Shown piece after piece: positions 17,801 through 32,800 of a stretch of DNA of 46,195 nucleotides (positions within the stretch are counted from its first letter, which is position 1; each line of letters begins with the position of its first letter). The position numbers were made by a program, and so were the translations under genes. This DNA comes from Planctomycetota bacterium (GTDB lineage: Bacteria > Planctomycetota > Planctomycetia > Pirellulales > Pirellulaceae): the NCBI GenBank assembly GCA_026692845.1, contig JAPLNM010000082.1:1-46195 (forward strand). Reading direction: 5' to 3'. The notes under the pieces are model-generated. The model saw only the letters and a program-made list of their open reading frames with translations. It made no database searches and was not told the origin of the DNA.

Positions 17801-20800
17801 CTTTGACCTATCGGGGATCGATTTTTCTGGATTGAAGCTTTTGGGTGCGAACCTTTCGAGCGCTAAGCTTGACGGGGCGAATCTGGCCAGTGCTCTGATC
17901 GACCAGGGGACGGCGTTTGTCAATTCGAACCTCGAAGGTTTGTTGGGTCTTCCGGGTACACTCCTGGGAGACTTTACCCGGGCGAACCTCTCTGGCTTGG
18001 ATCTAACGGGCAAGGTCATGGAGGGCTTGAAGCTTTCTGGCGCGAGCCTCAAGGGTGCGATACTGACCAACGCGAAGTTGGGTTTGTCGGACCTTCGCGA
18101 TGCGATCTTGACCGATGTGATGGCAGTCGGTGCCGATGCAGCCGCGCAGATCGCTGCACTGCAGGCAGCCTTGTCGGGGGCCCTGTACGATCAGTTCACG
18201 GAGTTTACCCAGAGCTCACGGGAGTTGCTCGAGGCGGCCATGGCGCCGATGATGCTCGATGAGGTCTTTGAACAAGGGGCCAAGGGCCCCCTATTCTCGT
18301 TCTTGGGTGGCTTGGATATCGGCAGCGATGGGATCGGCTTGTCGCTGAACCTGCAAGTCAACATCGACAAGGAGCTATCGAGGGCGTTTTCGTTAGGCAC
18401 ATCGGATTTACCTGGTATCGCTCAGCAGTTGGTACCTGATTTTAACCTTTCGGGGACCGCCACAGCGCGTCTGGTCACGGCCATCGACGTGGATCTTGGT
18501 ATGGACATCGCCAAGGGTAGCGGCACGAGCTTTACTCTGAGCAGCGAGTCATGGTTCCGCTTGAACCGATTCGATGCCGGGGTGCGTTTGGCAGTCAGTG
18601 GCCTAGAGGCGGACGTGTCGATCGCGGGTCTAGCGAATGTTTCGGTCAGCGAGGGCCTGATCGATCTTCGAGCCGCAGCTCAGATCGGCCTTGAGGATCC
18701 CGACAACAGCGATGGACTCAATCGGATCACGTATGCCGATCGCCAAGCGCGGAGCTTGTCGCAGATGGTGGATTTGACCACGACGTCGAACCTCCGAGGG
18801 AGCCTGCTACTGAATGCCCAAGGGGCGGGCTTTAACCTCAATGACTTTGGTCTTCCGACGTTGATCTTCCGAGCCCCGGATCTTATCACCAAGGATGCGA
18901 CTACGGGCCAGTACCAGGTGTCCAAACCCGAGGTGTTCTTGGACGTCCGGATCACCGAGGCGCTGAAGCTCAAGATTTTGGATTTGCTCGGAACGATCGA
19001 CGATTCTGGGAATGCGGCCCTATCGAATGGCTTGCTCAACAACCCGATCCCGGGACTCGGCAAGAGTGTCAACGATATTTTGCAAGTGCCGAAGGATTCG
19101 CTAGGGAACATCACAGCCTTTGGATTCAAAGCCGCAGCCCAAGTGTACCTTGACAGTTTCAGTTACACGACCAACAGTTTTCCGAGCCTATCGGGTTTGA
19201 GCCAAGTGCTCCAGAAGATCCTCTCGAAGGATCTTTCGGTACCGTTTAATACCACCCAGCGGGACTGGTCGGGGTTCGACTTCTCGGGCTATGAGTTTAG
19301 CAAGTTTTCGATCGATGCGCTACGGAACTTCAACTTCAAGGGGGCGAATCTCTCGGGTGCGAACTTCAGTGGGCTGGATCTCTCGGGAGTGGACTTCTCT
19401 GGAGCGAACCTGCAAGGATCGATCTTCGATGCTCTGACGAACCTGCGTGGAGTGAAGTTCAGCGGAGCGGATCTTCGGGGTATCAACTGGACAGGCATCG
19501 ATCTTCGTGGTTTGGACCTCCAGGGTGTGAATCTCTCGGGTGTGAACTTCAGTGGTTTTGATCTTTCGCGGATCAACTTCCGGGGCGCGAATCTAACTGG
19601 GGTGAATTTCTCTGGCGCGAACCTGCGATGGTCGAATCTCACGGGTACGAACCTTGTCGGTGCCGATCTGACCAAGGTTTTTGCGTTGGATGTAACCTGG
19701 AGCAGTATCTTCAGTAGCGATTTGAAATTTAATTCGACGACCAAGCTCGACAATATGCTTGTGGATCTGAATCTATCGAGCTTGTTTGGTTCGCTTTCTA
19801 GCAAGATGAAGAAGTTGCAGGTCGGTCTGGACCTTTCGGGCATGGACTACAACTGGAGCAAGTTGGATCTTTCGGGGATCGACTTCTCGGGGGTGAACCT
19901 GACTGGCATCGACTTTAGTTCCAGCAACCTTTCGAGGGTGAAGTTCCATGGTTCGAGCCTCTCGAACATGAACTTAAGCAATGCGTTTGGTTGGAACATC
20001 GATTGGGGAAGCGGCCAAGGGACGACGGGATTCAGTGGGGTTACCGGGATCAACCTGAGTGGGTTCCTGAGCAACGTCGCGTTACCGAGTTTTGGGGGAT
20101 CGAGCGGTACGTACAGGAACTGGACCAGTGGCTTGAACCTTTCCGGGCAGAACTTCGACTGGAGTGGCTGGGATCTAAGCGGCGTGGACTTTGGGGGCAT
20201 TCGACTTGGGGACATGGACTTTAGCTGGAGCAATCTGTGCGATGCGAGTTTCACCGGCACGGTGTTTGGCCTTGTGAATTGGACCGGATCGACATGGAAG
20301 GGGATCGATCTTTCGGGGTTAACGCTCAAGGGTATCTTCCGGAACGTGGATTTCAGTGGAGTGACGTTCCCTGCGGGAGTCAATATTGACTTTACGGGTT
20401 TGGATTTTAGCGGGGCGAAGTTCCGTGGTTCGATAGGATTCGAGAATTTATTGGGTCAGCTTTATGATGGCTGGAACAGCCTACCAGGCACACTCGATAG
20501 CCGCATCAAGATCCAGTTCGACTGGGTGGATCTCAGTGGGCTTGATTTGACGAGTTGGAGTCTCCCGCGAGCTGACGTCTTGCAGTTTGGAGATTTCCAA
20601 GGTGCGAACTTTAGCAAGATAAAATTCCCGAGTTTGGGCACGGGCCAATCGTGGGACCTCTCGGGCTTGAACTTGAGCATGAGCAGTTGGACGGGGGTAA
20701 GTGTAGGCGGGACGACGCAGTTTAGCTTTGGTCGCTCGAACTTGACCGGAGCGGACCTGAGCGGGATTGCAGACAAGATCGGCTCGGCGGCCAAGGCCTT

Positions 20801-23800
20801 CTACGATGGCCTAACATCGTTTGGCAGCGCGACGTTAGCCTTCATCACCGGTTTGAACATGGATGAGCAGGTCATCGACGATATTTTCGATAAGCCCATC
20901 ACGGGGCCATTCTTTGAGGTGGAGCCATTCTTCGATCCATCGGGTAGTGAGGTTGTTGTAGGGGTAAATATTCTCAGCAATGTTGACGTCAAGAACCTCT
21001 TTGAGTTCTCCTATGGTTCTGGAAGTGTTTTCAATGTGCAAGGCGTTTTGGGTAGCCGATTCTTGCTCGGCCTGGATATGCAAGTCGGAGTTTCGATTGG
21101 GTTGCGAACCGGGAACACTCCCGTAGGAAACATCCCCCTGCCCTCTTTGGACGATACCGACTTGTTCTTCAATCTGAACCGGTTCGATATTGGGCTTGGA
21201 TTAACCTTGAACGGTCTAAAGGCCAACATCGGATCTGCGGACTTTATCAACGCTGAAATTGAAGATGGAAGTTTTGACATCAAGGCAGCTGCATCGATCA
21301 GGGCGATCGACCCAGACAATAGCGATGGAAAGGGGCGTATCACCCGGTCTGAGGTGAATGGGCTTACTAGTTTGTCTGATCTGTTCACTTTCACGCCCGC
21401 TTTTGCATTTGACGGGCAATTAGTGCTTGGTGGAGACCTCGGAGGATTCAACACGGATGACTTTGGGAATCCAATATTAACGGTTACGTCATCGATCGTA
21501 GAAGGTAAATTGGTACCGGACTATTTCTTTGATGTTAGTATTGAAGCTGACAAGGTGAAGACCAATCTGCGCAGCGTATTCAACAAGGTTGCAGAGTTCG
21601 GTTCGTCGATTGACGAATCGTCGTTCTTGTCAACGACTTTACCATTTGTCAGAGAAAGTCTTGGTGGGATACTCACCAGCAAAGATGGACGCCATTTGGG
21701 GGATGTCTTTTCGTTCCAGAGAATAACAGGTCTGGGTAATGACAACCAGGAGATCAAGACGAATGTCTTAGAGGACTACTATACCAAATCGCTCGAAGAC
21801 AATAAGACCCCGACTTATGGTGGTCTAATCAAGTATCTCCAAGATTACCTTGCCGCGAGCGGAGCCTACAGCGACTTGGAGCCTTTGTTTCCAAGCAACT
21901 ATGAAGACAACGACGATGCCCCCTTTTCGGTTGGGGGGGGATTGGTTTTGCAAAACCGAAATGAGGTTCAAGAGCTTTCGGTCGATGCGACCGCGGGGAC
22001 ATATAGCTTGATCCTGACGATGGGAGGTGGCGAATACAGGACCGCTCCAATCGCATGGAATGCCGATGCAACCGCTATTAGGACGGCAGTCCAAGCGGCA
22101 ATAGGAATGATGGCAGATTGGTCCGGCGTTAAATCCAACAAATTACAGATCACCGGACAAGGTACAACGGCTAATCCTTGGTTGCTCAAAGAGACGACAT
22201 CGGGCTCCCTGACCAAGTACCGTTTGAGAATCACAACAAGCAATTCCCAGGCACCGTCGACTACAGACATCATTGAATCTACTGACCTCTCAGCTATACA
22301 GGCAGCGATTCAGAACAAGTTGTCTAGTCCGGCAGTTTCCGCTGTTTCAGCGGATCCATCCGGGGGTTGGAGGGTCAGTATTTCGGGATCTGGAGTCGTC
22401 GATAGTCAATTAAGGATCGAGTTACTTGAAGAAGCCGATGTGGCTGTACGCAGCAGTGGGAGCAAGTACGAGATAGAGTTTCAAGGTTCCATGTCGGCGA
22501 CAAATGTGAGCCGGTTGAGGGTTGACACGTCTTCCTTGATTGGTAGTGCTTCGTTGAGCACGACCCAACAGGGTGCGACACGTGGTTTGGTACTGGATTT
22601 ACTCGCCAATCTAGAGAAGAACGTCGCGTTGCCTTTCGATCTAGGAACTGGGTTGGATGACCTGGGCTTTGCGCTCAAGGGTGACGGTACGATCAATCTG
22701 TCTGCATTGGTTGGAATGGATTTGAGTTTCGGCTTGGAATTTACATCTCTTTCGAGTTTGGGATCCGGCGATAGTTACTTTTTCCAAGCGAGAGATATTC
22801 GCGCCAAGGCTATTGCGTCTTTGAGCAATTTCAACGCGGGGGTCTCTCTTGGGGTTCTGGATGCGAAAATCGACAATGGTCAGTTTCGTTTCGAGGCCGA
22901 TGCGGGGATACAGGTAAAGAAAACTGCCGATTCGCAGTATGGCGGACAGAAAGTTACGGTCACAGATTTTTCGAGTTCGGCTTCGGCCGACTTGATCGAG
23001 GCCGATGCTAGCTTATGGGCTCTTGCGAATTTCCCGATCCAGGCGAATCTTTTCGGCGGAGATCTGACCAAGCTAACTGGCGGACAGAATCCTAGTGTTG
23101 AAATCAAATGGGGTAGCCAAGCGTATCCGATTGATATCGCGCTGGTATCACAGACTAAGCCGATCATCATACGCAAGAATTTTACGAATCTTGCTGGTTT
23201 GACGAACATGACACCGGCGATGATGGTTCAGATGCTTGTAAACATCGGTGATTTTCTCAATCAATTTCGGGATTTGGAGGCCTTTTCGGTTCCGATCCCT
23301 TTCACCGGTAGCAATCTTGGGGATGCATTTGATTTCGCCTACGGGTGGACCAAGATCCTTAACGAACGCTTGCAAGGGATTCTTAGCTTTAATTTAACCG
23401 GTTCCGAGATAGTTTCGCCGGTTCTTGAAAAGGATGTCGCGTTCGATTTGATGTTAGAGCGACCCGGCGATCTTGTCGTCAGTCGTTACACGGTTTTGCT
23501 CAACCGATCAGATACACTCGGTTTCAAGCGTATCGAAGAACTTGCATCCTATATTGGATCGAAGGTTGCCGGTTCGACAAATGGTGCATTGAAATTAAAC
23601 GACCAACTTCCAAAGTGGGTGCAATCGAACGTTACGACAGGTTCGATTGATACCACGGGCAACCAGTCTTCCGCATTAGCTAGCACCGGGATTGCAGCGA
23701 CGGTGACCCGCGAAGTGATCGGAGGTAAGGCGATCCCTGCCCAGTTGTTGCTAGATATCTCCACTGCGTCGGGAGTGTTGGATATCCGTTACAAAGGGCA

Positions 23801-26800
23801 GGCCAAGTCCGTTGTGGAAATCCTCTCTTCGGATAGCGATGCGCTGATCGCTTCAAAGTTTGCCACGGCGTTTGCTCAACAGGTGCAAAGTGCTATCGAC
23901 AACATTGCTGTGACTGGCAACCGTGGGGATGGTTTCAAGGTGGCGTTTTCAGGTGCTTTGGCGGGTAAATCATACACTGCCGAGCACTTCACCATTACCA
24001 TGCCTGTTGCATCTACGGCGACGTCGAGCGTATCGACCATTGAAGATGCAGCGTCAGGTACGAGCGGAAAACAGGTTCTGAGTATCTCGGGATACGCTAG
24101 CGGGAAATTTGGTCTGAGGTTACTCGGGAAATCGACAGCGGCGATTCGTTACATTGCCGACCCACTCGTTCAGGCAAAGATGATCCGTTCAGCTCTCGAG
24201 CCAATTGTCGGTGTTGGGAATGTTCTGGTAAGCTTCCCGCAAAAGGATCCATTGGATCCCACGGGTCAAAAGGCAAACTACGGAACGGCGCCAAACTTTC
24301 TGATTCGATTCGCTGGAGCCTTTGCCGGAAAAAATGTCCCAGAAATCGAGGTGATCAACAATCAACTCAAAAGCGGACGCGGTAGTTCGGGTTCTCCTGG
24401 CATTCGAATCGTCGATCTTGTACCGGGTGTCAGTGGGAAAGGCGAAGTCCAGCTCGTGAGCATCAATGCGAGCCCAACAACACCTGCAACCTTCAAGCTT
24501 CAATGGACTCATAACGCGAAAACTTATGAAACAATTTTACTGAGAACTAACAATACGAGTTCCGAGGTTCGGGATGCCTTGCTCAACGCCACGACATCCG
24601 GTGGTACGGTCAGATCCGATTTACCCGACGTCGATATTCGAGTTACCTCGGTGGAATCTGGTTCCTGGAAGATCAGTTTTGGGGGAAATTTAATCGGTGT
24701 TGATGTGGCGAGTTTGGCGGTCAGTTCATTAACCAACGCAACGCCTCCTTCGATTGCCTTGCGTACGTCTCAGGATGCTTCGTTAGTTTCCGACGTTCAG
24801 TCGGTGATATTTAACGCTCCATCTGGGATCTTCAGGATGCAGTTGGGCTCGTCTGACAATCGTACAGCGAATCTGACAGCCACAGCTAGCGCCGCTGATA
24901 TTCAGAAAGCTTTAGAGTCCCTCTCTGAAATCGGGGCTGGGAATGTGAAGGTGACAGGGGAAACTCAGAGATATCGTATTGAGTTCCAAGGGAAACTTTC
25001 AGGGAAAACCCTCCCCTTGCTCGTCGTATCTCCCGTTCAAAAAATCCAGTTTGCTGTTCGGATGCCGGGACCGGGGGAAGCACTCAAGCAACAAATTGAA
25101 TTGCGCTTTCGGGGACAGGAATCCTACACGGACCCGATCGATATTTCTGGCTTCACCGCCATTCAATTGAAGGATGCGTTGAGGAATTCGATAGAAAAAC
25201 TTCAGGGCGTTGGGGCGGGTACGGTTTCGGTCGAACTTGATCCAAATGACTCTGCCGGAAAAACATGGCATGTTTTTATAGGTGGTGCCTATTTAGGTAA
25301 AACGACCGAGGCGATCGAGATTCTAAACAAGGTTGAGATTACGGTAAACAACGTAAAAACCGAAACGCTCACCCAGGTGGTCGGCCAACCTGTCGTGTCG
25401 AGCTTGATTAATGTGATTTCTACCGAAACACGGCCTATGACGGACGGACTGACCTGGGGAAAAATCAAATTCGAACCTGTCAACACGGATGACTTTACCT
25501 ATATCGCTATCGTACCGACTGCTAGAATCCTGATTTCAACGGTTACCGACGGTAGCAAAGAACTCTCCATCAGCGAAGTTCAAAAACTGAAACTTGTCGG
25601 GGTCTCGACTCAGAGCGGTTCGACCTACAAGCTCATTCTAAATCTTTCCGATAGCGAACAGAGTGGCGTCGAGAATACGGTAACTACTGCCAGCATCTCT
25701 TCAGGAGCTAGCGCTGAGGTTATACAGACAGCAATTAATGACGCCCTGATTGCCGCGAGTATCGATGGATCCGTAGTCGTTGAAGCGATCGAGGGAAGTC
25801 TGTTAGATTTTAAGGTAACCTTTAGCGAAGGTCTGGGTGCTCAGGATGTACCTAGTATTGAGTCCATCTCTGAAGATCTATTGGCCGTACCAGGTCCTGA
25901 AGCGGTCTCGTATACCTTACAACAAGGTCGTGTTCCGACCAGGGACGTTGCTGCAAGGCAGGAGGTGCAGCGGATCAGTTTCAACAATATCGGTGGCGGC
26001 CAGTTCAGCCTAGCGCTGCAAATCAACGGTGTCAATTACGGGACAAAGAACGCCATACCCGTCAAGCCTACAGAAGCTGATTTCGCGACGGCTTTTGAGC
26101 AGTTGCAGGCCTCAGAGGTTGCAACGATGAGCGATTTGCAAAAGCTTGCGAAACTCATCGAAATCGAGCTTAAAAAGGCTTTGGATACGGATGACGATCT
26201 GCTGCTTGGAGCAGACTTACAGGTGATTGCCGTTCCTGGTGGTTCTGAAAGTGCGTTTGCATTCGACATCATCTACAAGGGGATTTTGGCGAATCGGAAC
26301 CTTCCGACCATCGTGGTTTTTGAAGACGAATTGACCGCTGCGTCGGCTCAAGGTAACGTCACCAGCTATGGCAACGGAAGCAGTGTGTTACAGTTTGATT
26401 CCAAAGGATCCGAAGCACTGACAAAAATCGGGCCAAAGTACAATACTCTCAATGATTTTGCCATCGTATTGCAGGATGCAATCAACGACCTTTTGCCCGA
26501 TGGGGAGACGTTTTCGATCGATGCTAGATTCGATTCTGAAAATCAGGATTTTCTCTTCGATATCAAACTGAATCCAGCGTTGCCATCCTATGAGGTGCCA
26601 CTTTCTTTCCAAGTCAATGATCTTGCTCCTCTGGCTAGTTTGGCTGGTCGAGGAACACTCGGTTTAAATGCGGGGATTGACTTCACCGCAACCATCGGAA
26701 TCGATTTCAATAAACCCAAGAATTTTGATATCGATGGAGGCAGCCTCGTCTATGGGGAGTTTGTGGGTATTAGTTCGACATCATTTTCACCGGCTCAGCT

Positions 26801-29800
26801 TCTGAAAGATCCCTCGGCACCATTTGATTCCAATTCCAATCCCGTTGTCCTCGGTAAAATCGTGATTTCCTTTGATGGCGATCGCTACGAACTCGATTTT
26901 CCCTTTGAGTCCACCGATGATTCGCTTACGGAAGTGATCAATCGGATGCAAACGGCTATCGATTCCACGGCCATCAACGATGCAGGTTTGCTTAAGCGGT
27001 TGGGTTATACGAACTTAGGTCAAGCCGTTCGTTTGTCGTCGGTGCTGGTTTCGGGCGTTTCGCAAATCAAGTGGACCGTTTACGGGTCAACGATCCATAA
27101 TGTCGTGTTTGAAACGGTTCCAGTGGCGAGCATTGCGGGTGTAAGGATCAATGTGCTCGATCGACTCGGTGTCGCCACGGATTCCGTCGACCTTTCGGCC
27201 AAGGGGATCGATTTGCCCACGAGTATATCGATCCTGCAAGGGACAGCCTTTGACATCGTGATCAACGGTGCCGATGATGTGGCCGACAACGGAGCAACGA
27301 CGGAGTCGTCAGACAATCGTATTACTGTTGGAATTCCGAGCGGAACTTATACACATGCTGAGTTTGTATTGCGACTCAATGAAGCCTTTGATGGAATCAC
27401 TGGAAGCAGCCTAGGGCCGTTGGAAGATAAGGTGGCGAATCTGTCTTTGGCTTTGGAGGCACGGGTCGCTAAGAACAATAGCGGCAAGGATGTTTTGCGA
27501 CTGACGACTAAGGGTGAGTTGATCGCGACGCTGGAGCTTCGGGCAATCGATGATGATCCTATCGTTAGGGTATTGGGAATCGTCCCCAATGCGATCAACA
27601 AGGCTAGAGGTGTTAATCTCTTTCTCCAGGATACGCTTCTCGGCGGCAGAATCACTGTTGGCACTCGCGACTTTGCGGCGGAAGCATCGCTGGGGTTTGT
27701 CAAGATGTCGTTGGGCAAGCTCGAAGCGGTGATCGACGCAGGGGTCAACGTTCGACTGCTCGATGCCCCCAATGGGACACCCGGTGGACGTGTTTACATT
27801 ACCGATTTGGTCGATGCTGCGACACGCAATGATAACCTAATCGGACTTCGTGGTGATCTAAGACTGGGCAAGGGAGCAAATGAGACACTTACAGCTGGCC
27901 CGCGCAGTAGCCAAGGCGTCTTGACAGAGGATGTGGGACTGAAAATTACGCTGCAGGATCCGTCATGGAATTCGGGTAAACCGATAAGTCTTGAGGTCGC
28001 ATTGCTAGCCAGCGATACCGCCGATAATGGCAGCGTCGCGAATTTAGCTAGTGACCTTAATAACGCGATTCAGAATGCCATCACTTCTTGGCTCGATAAG
28101 AACGCGACAAACCAAGCTTTCGCTGCCGTGACTGCATTGAAGAGCCATTCGTTTGTACTGGTTGGAGATCTACAATTTTACGATATAGATACCAATGCAA
28201 CGACGACCACTTCCGATGGTGCCATTCGATTTGTCGCACCTGAAAGTGTAGGTCTGATCATTCAAGGGCGTCGATTGATCTCGGACTATATCACACCGAT
28301 CACGTTCTCCGACAGCAACTATACGATCAACAGTGAGCCCACCGCTTCGCTTTTGATGAGCGATATGTCAATCGATGCCGGTGGCTTTAGTTTGATCCCT
28401 CCCGGGATTGAACCGAGCGTCGAAATCGGAGTTCCGTTGAAAGATGTTTGGGATGGTACCAAATCTCTTTCCGAGGCGATCTATGTCCGGGTGATCGGTG
28501 CAGACAATCTTCTAGGGTTTGGTAAGCTTTCATGGACCCAGATTGTTGTTGGACTCAAGATGATCTCAGACCTTTTAGGTCAATTCGAGTCGTTTAGTTT
28601 CCTAAATCAACCCCTTCCGATTGTCAACAAGAGCGTAAACGACATTCTCGATATCGCCGAAGCACTTGCCAAGGCGGTCGATCAACTCGGTACGAATCCG
28701 GCGAAAGGTATCAGTGAACTGGAGAAGGTACTGTCGGAGAACTTTGGTGTTCCCATCTACGACCCAGCCAATCCCGATAGGCTGGGTGTGTCTCTGCAAT
28801 ACGATGCCGCAACGAACGCAGTCCAAATCCTTATTCCTTACGAAATCCAACTGCTCAATAGCACTTATCCGGTTTCGATCGATCTTCAAAGTCTCGGAGC
28901 GCTTATCGGCGGTAGCACATTGGCTGACGCGATGGGGGACATTTCAAGCATCGTCGATCTTGCAGCGAGCGCAAATGTCACGATCAATCCCAAAGCAGTT
29001 GTGCGTTTGGCGCTAGGACTGGATCTTAGTTCTGGTGCGATGTTTATCTATGACTTCGATGACGCGGGCACACCAGGCGTTCCGGGCGATGACAAGGGTA
29101 CATTTGCCCGTATCGAACTGAATGTTGCCGGAAGAGACCTGGCTTTCAATGCCAATGTCGGTCCATTCGGTTTAGGGATTGCGGGGGGAACGGCGGATAT
29201 ATTTGCGCAAGGTGGGTTGTTCCTCAAGGATGAACCTACCGGCACGGTGGGTGCAGGAGACGGGCGCCACTACGTGACGACTGCTGTCTCGGTAGAGACC
29301 CTTCAAGTCGGCTCACCGGTTCGACTCAACTGGAGTTCGGCTCCGACGAGCAAGCTTGCTGAAACCGGAAGTGGAACGGTGGCAGACCCCTGGGTTTTGA
29401 AGCAATCGATCTCGTCGCTCGAAGATACCACTAGCTACCGTTTAGGGATCAGTGTTCAGGGTCGAAGTACACCGTTTTATACGACTTCGTTCATGGTTGG
29501 GACCGATCCGCAGGCGCTCCAAGATGCGATTTCTGAGGCGATGTTCTTCGGTCCGTTGGCCATCCGTGGGAAAGTCGTGGTCTCGCTTGCAGACCCGAAT
29601 GACGCCAGCCAAGGTTGGAAGATCTCGCTTTCGGGAGCGGATATTACCGGCAAGACTCTTTCGATCCATGCTTATGAACTGGATATGGCGGATTTCCTGC
29701 AATCCGAGTCGACCAACGTATCCGATGGGCAAAATACCATCCAGAGAATTCGGATTCCCTCGGGCTCCGGCGGGACATTCAAGCTGGGTATTCGGATCGA

Positions 29801-32800
29801 TGGCAAGAGCTTTACTTCGGGTGATATCTCTCGAGACGCAACCGATGCGGACTTGGAGGGAATCCTCTCGGCTCTACTACAAGAGTTCGGAACGACCCAA
29901 GATCCAAACATCACAGGTTCGCTTACCGAACAGGCAGTGCAAGTTTCCTATGCAGACCCGAGTTTGTCGCCACTGGTTGGTGGTTGGAAAGTCGAATTCC
30001 GCGGCAAGCTTAGAAATCGCGAAATCGACTTGATGACCGCAGAGACCCAGAAGCTGACGCATGTTGGAAAAGTCGCGGTGATTCCTCTGGTAGTAAGCAA
30101 ATCGCGAGGGGTTGAAAACGCAACAAGAATTTCTGTGGTTGCAGGTACTAGCGGTACGTTTAGCCTTTCGTTTACTTATACCGGCCAATCAACTCCGAAA
30201 ACCACCGGGGCGATCAATTACAATGCCACATCTTCCGACATTGAAGCTGCATTGAATCAAGCAATGGGTGGTGGATACACCGCTATCAAAGTCACAGCCG
30301 ACTCGGTCAGCGGTGGTTTTAAGATCACTTTTGGTGGCCGGGATCTGCTTGGAAGGGGAGTCGTCGTTTCTGCGAATGTGACGAACCTCAAAGCAGGAGC
30401 CTTCGGGGCGATGTTCCGCGATTTGAGCGTCGATGTGGACGGAACAACCACCGTTGTATTGCCCAGCACGGTCAATCTGCCCAGTGAGCTTATCGAACTA
30501 GCCAAACTCGCAAACCTGCTTCCGTCGACAGCCACCAACGTCATTCCGGTTGGGGATCTGGCAGTTCATGTGAATAGTTTGTCTGATTTACTCAACTCTC
30601 TTGTCGCTGGCACAACGGTTACATCGTCCAGTGTTTCCTCAACAGACATCAAAAACCAGCAGTTCGATCTTGCTAGCACCGTCAACTATGCATTCCCGAA
30701 CGTCAAGACCATTTTCGACATGGCCGCTCTTGGCAACCCGCTGATCCGCCTGATTCGAGACCCATCGATCATCGTCGATGGTATCGATTATGCCTTGAAG
30801 GGTGTTCAATCGTCGATCGACGTACTAGCCGCAGTACCATTGCCTCTGATCGGAGAGCAGCTTTCCAAGGGGGCTCAGTTCATCAAGGACTTCAGAGCGG
30901 ATGTGATCAGCAAGATCCAGGATTTTATTGACACGACCGTCGACACGTATGGTGGGATGGAAAATGCACTCCGAATGACGTTGTTCGATGTCTTCACAGA
31001 CGATACCAACGATGACGGCATCATCAACCCGCTGACTCTCGATCGGTTCTTGATGGGTGCAACCGATGGAGACAATCCATTCTTGAATTATCTTCTGGAC
31101 TACAACGGAGACGGTGTTGTTACGGCGGATGATATCGTCGTCGAATTCCTTGCGATGGGATTAACCGGAATTACCAACGGAACGCTTTTGGGATATACTC
31201 TTGCTGGCACAAAGGACGATGTTAAAGGAGATATGACGGGTGGACAGATCGTTCAAACCGGTAACAGAGATCCACTGACAAGCGCGAAGGCTTTGCAGTT
31301 CCGGATGCATCTTGGGCAAAACCTCCTGTCTCGCGATGTCGATCTATCCTTCGATATCGGTCTTCCTGGACTGAGTCTTAACGTCGAGGGCGGTATCGGT
31401 TTGGATCTCGGATGGGACTTTTTCTTCGGGTTTGGCGTCAACACGACCGACGGCCTTTACGTCGTCTCGAAAATGCCAGGAAATGCCGGGCTCGACGACC
31501 AGGACTACACCGGATTCCCGCAATCAAACAATCCAGTGATCGTCAACCCTTGGGACCTCTCCGAAGAGAATGCGGGAGCGCAAGAGGTCAAAGAACTGAC
31601 ACTCACCTTCGAAGCCTATCTGGCCGCCAGTGACTACCCAGGACCCATGGATGCTTCGACTGGGGCCATCGATCCTTCGAAGGCCGACGAACCCTTTGCT
31701 GCCGTTTTGAGCGTCGGTGACAAGAAATACACAAGCGGCTTGATCGACCCGGATATATCGCAAGCGGACTTCACGACATTGATGACAACGCTGGCGATCA
31801 ATGCGGCGCTGACGGCAACAGTGACCACCAATTCCAACGGAGGATACAATGTTGTTTTCAGCAACACTCAAGCCACCTTGAAACTCGTTAAGCCTGCAAA
31901 CGCCACTGCCAAAATATTGTTCCTGCAAGGGACGATCAAAGATGCTTATGGAAATTCGCTGGTCGGACCAGACGGAGAATTGAAGACGGACTACAACCCC
32001 TTTGGGAAAGAGTACGGAACTCGGACGTTTGTCCGAGGCCAGTTCCAATTGGATCTGACAGATCCGAATCAGGATGGACGATTTACCTTTGGGGAAATGT
32101 CCAAAGGGACATTCAAGGACAATTTTAAGTCATCCTTTACCGGAGCTGCCCAAGCGAACTTCAACCTGGAACTTGCAATTCCTGCGTTGAAGATCCTTCC
32201 AACGTTGTACGCGGATTTCCATTTGGCCTGGGCTTTAACGGTCGAATCGATTCCAAGTGGTTATTCCGGCACGTTCTCAACGAGCCCTCAGGTTTGGTTC
32301 ACAGATCTTGCGATGGACCTGGGGACTTTCTTTTCGGACTTCCTTAAACCGTTGGTTGTGGAGATCAAAAAGATCACCGATCCGCTTGACCCTGTCGTCA
32401 AGGGTCTGACCATGCCGATTCCAGGTATATCTGCAATTGCTGGCAAGGATTTCTCTATTTTGGATTTGGTTGAGACCTTTGGCTCTGGGAAGATCAATAC
32501 CAAGTTCATTAAGAATCTTGTGTTCATGATCAATTTGTTCAACTCGATTCCGACCGATGCAGATGGATTGGTAATCCCAATTGGAAGGGTTTTTGTCATG
32601 GGTGGGGATTTGAAAGACCCCTCAAGCAAAAAGAACGCCACGCTGTCTGGAAGCACCAATTCGACGGACAACGCCTTGGACGCACCCGCAAGCAAGCCAC
32701 CTGCCGGTAAAACTGTCAAGCCAACCTCGGGCACGACTCCATCGGCCCCTGCGAACAAAGGCAGCGCGGCTGGAACAAAGAGCTTCATGAGCAAGCTCAA

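Noticed and set aside
19289-19843. Long minus-strand frames opposite the pentapeptide blocks
   Set aside because: Pro/Arg/Ser-rich products arise from the reverse complement of repeating SG-[VL]-[ND]-[LF] codons; not genes.
14502-20775. Regular short DNA repeats suggesting a CRISPR-like array
   Set aside because: The periodicity is in codons of pentapeptide repeats (15-nt steps) within one open frame; there are no constant repeats with unique spacers.
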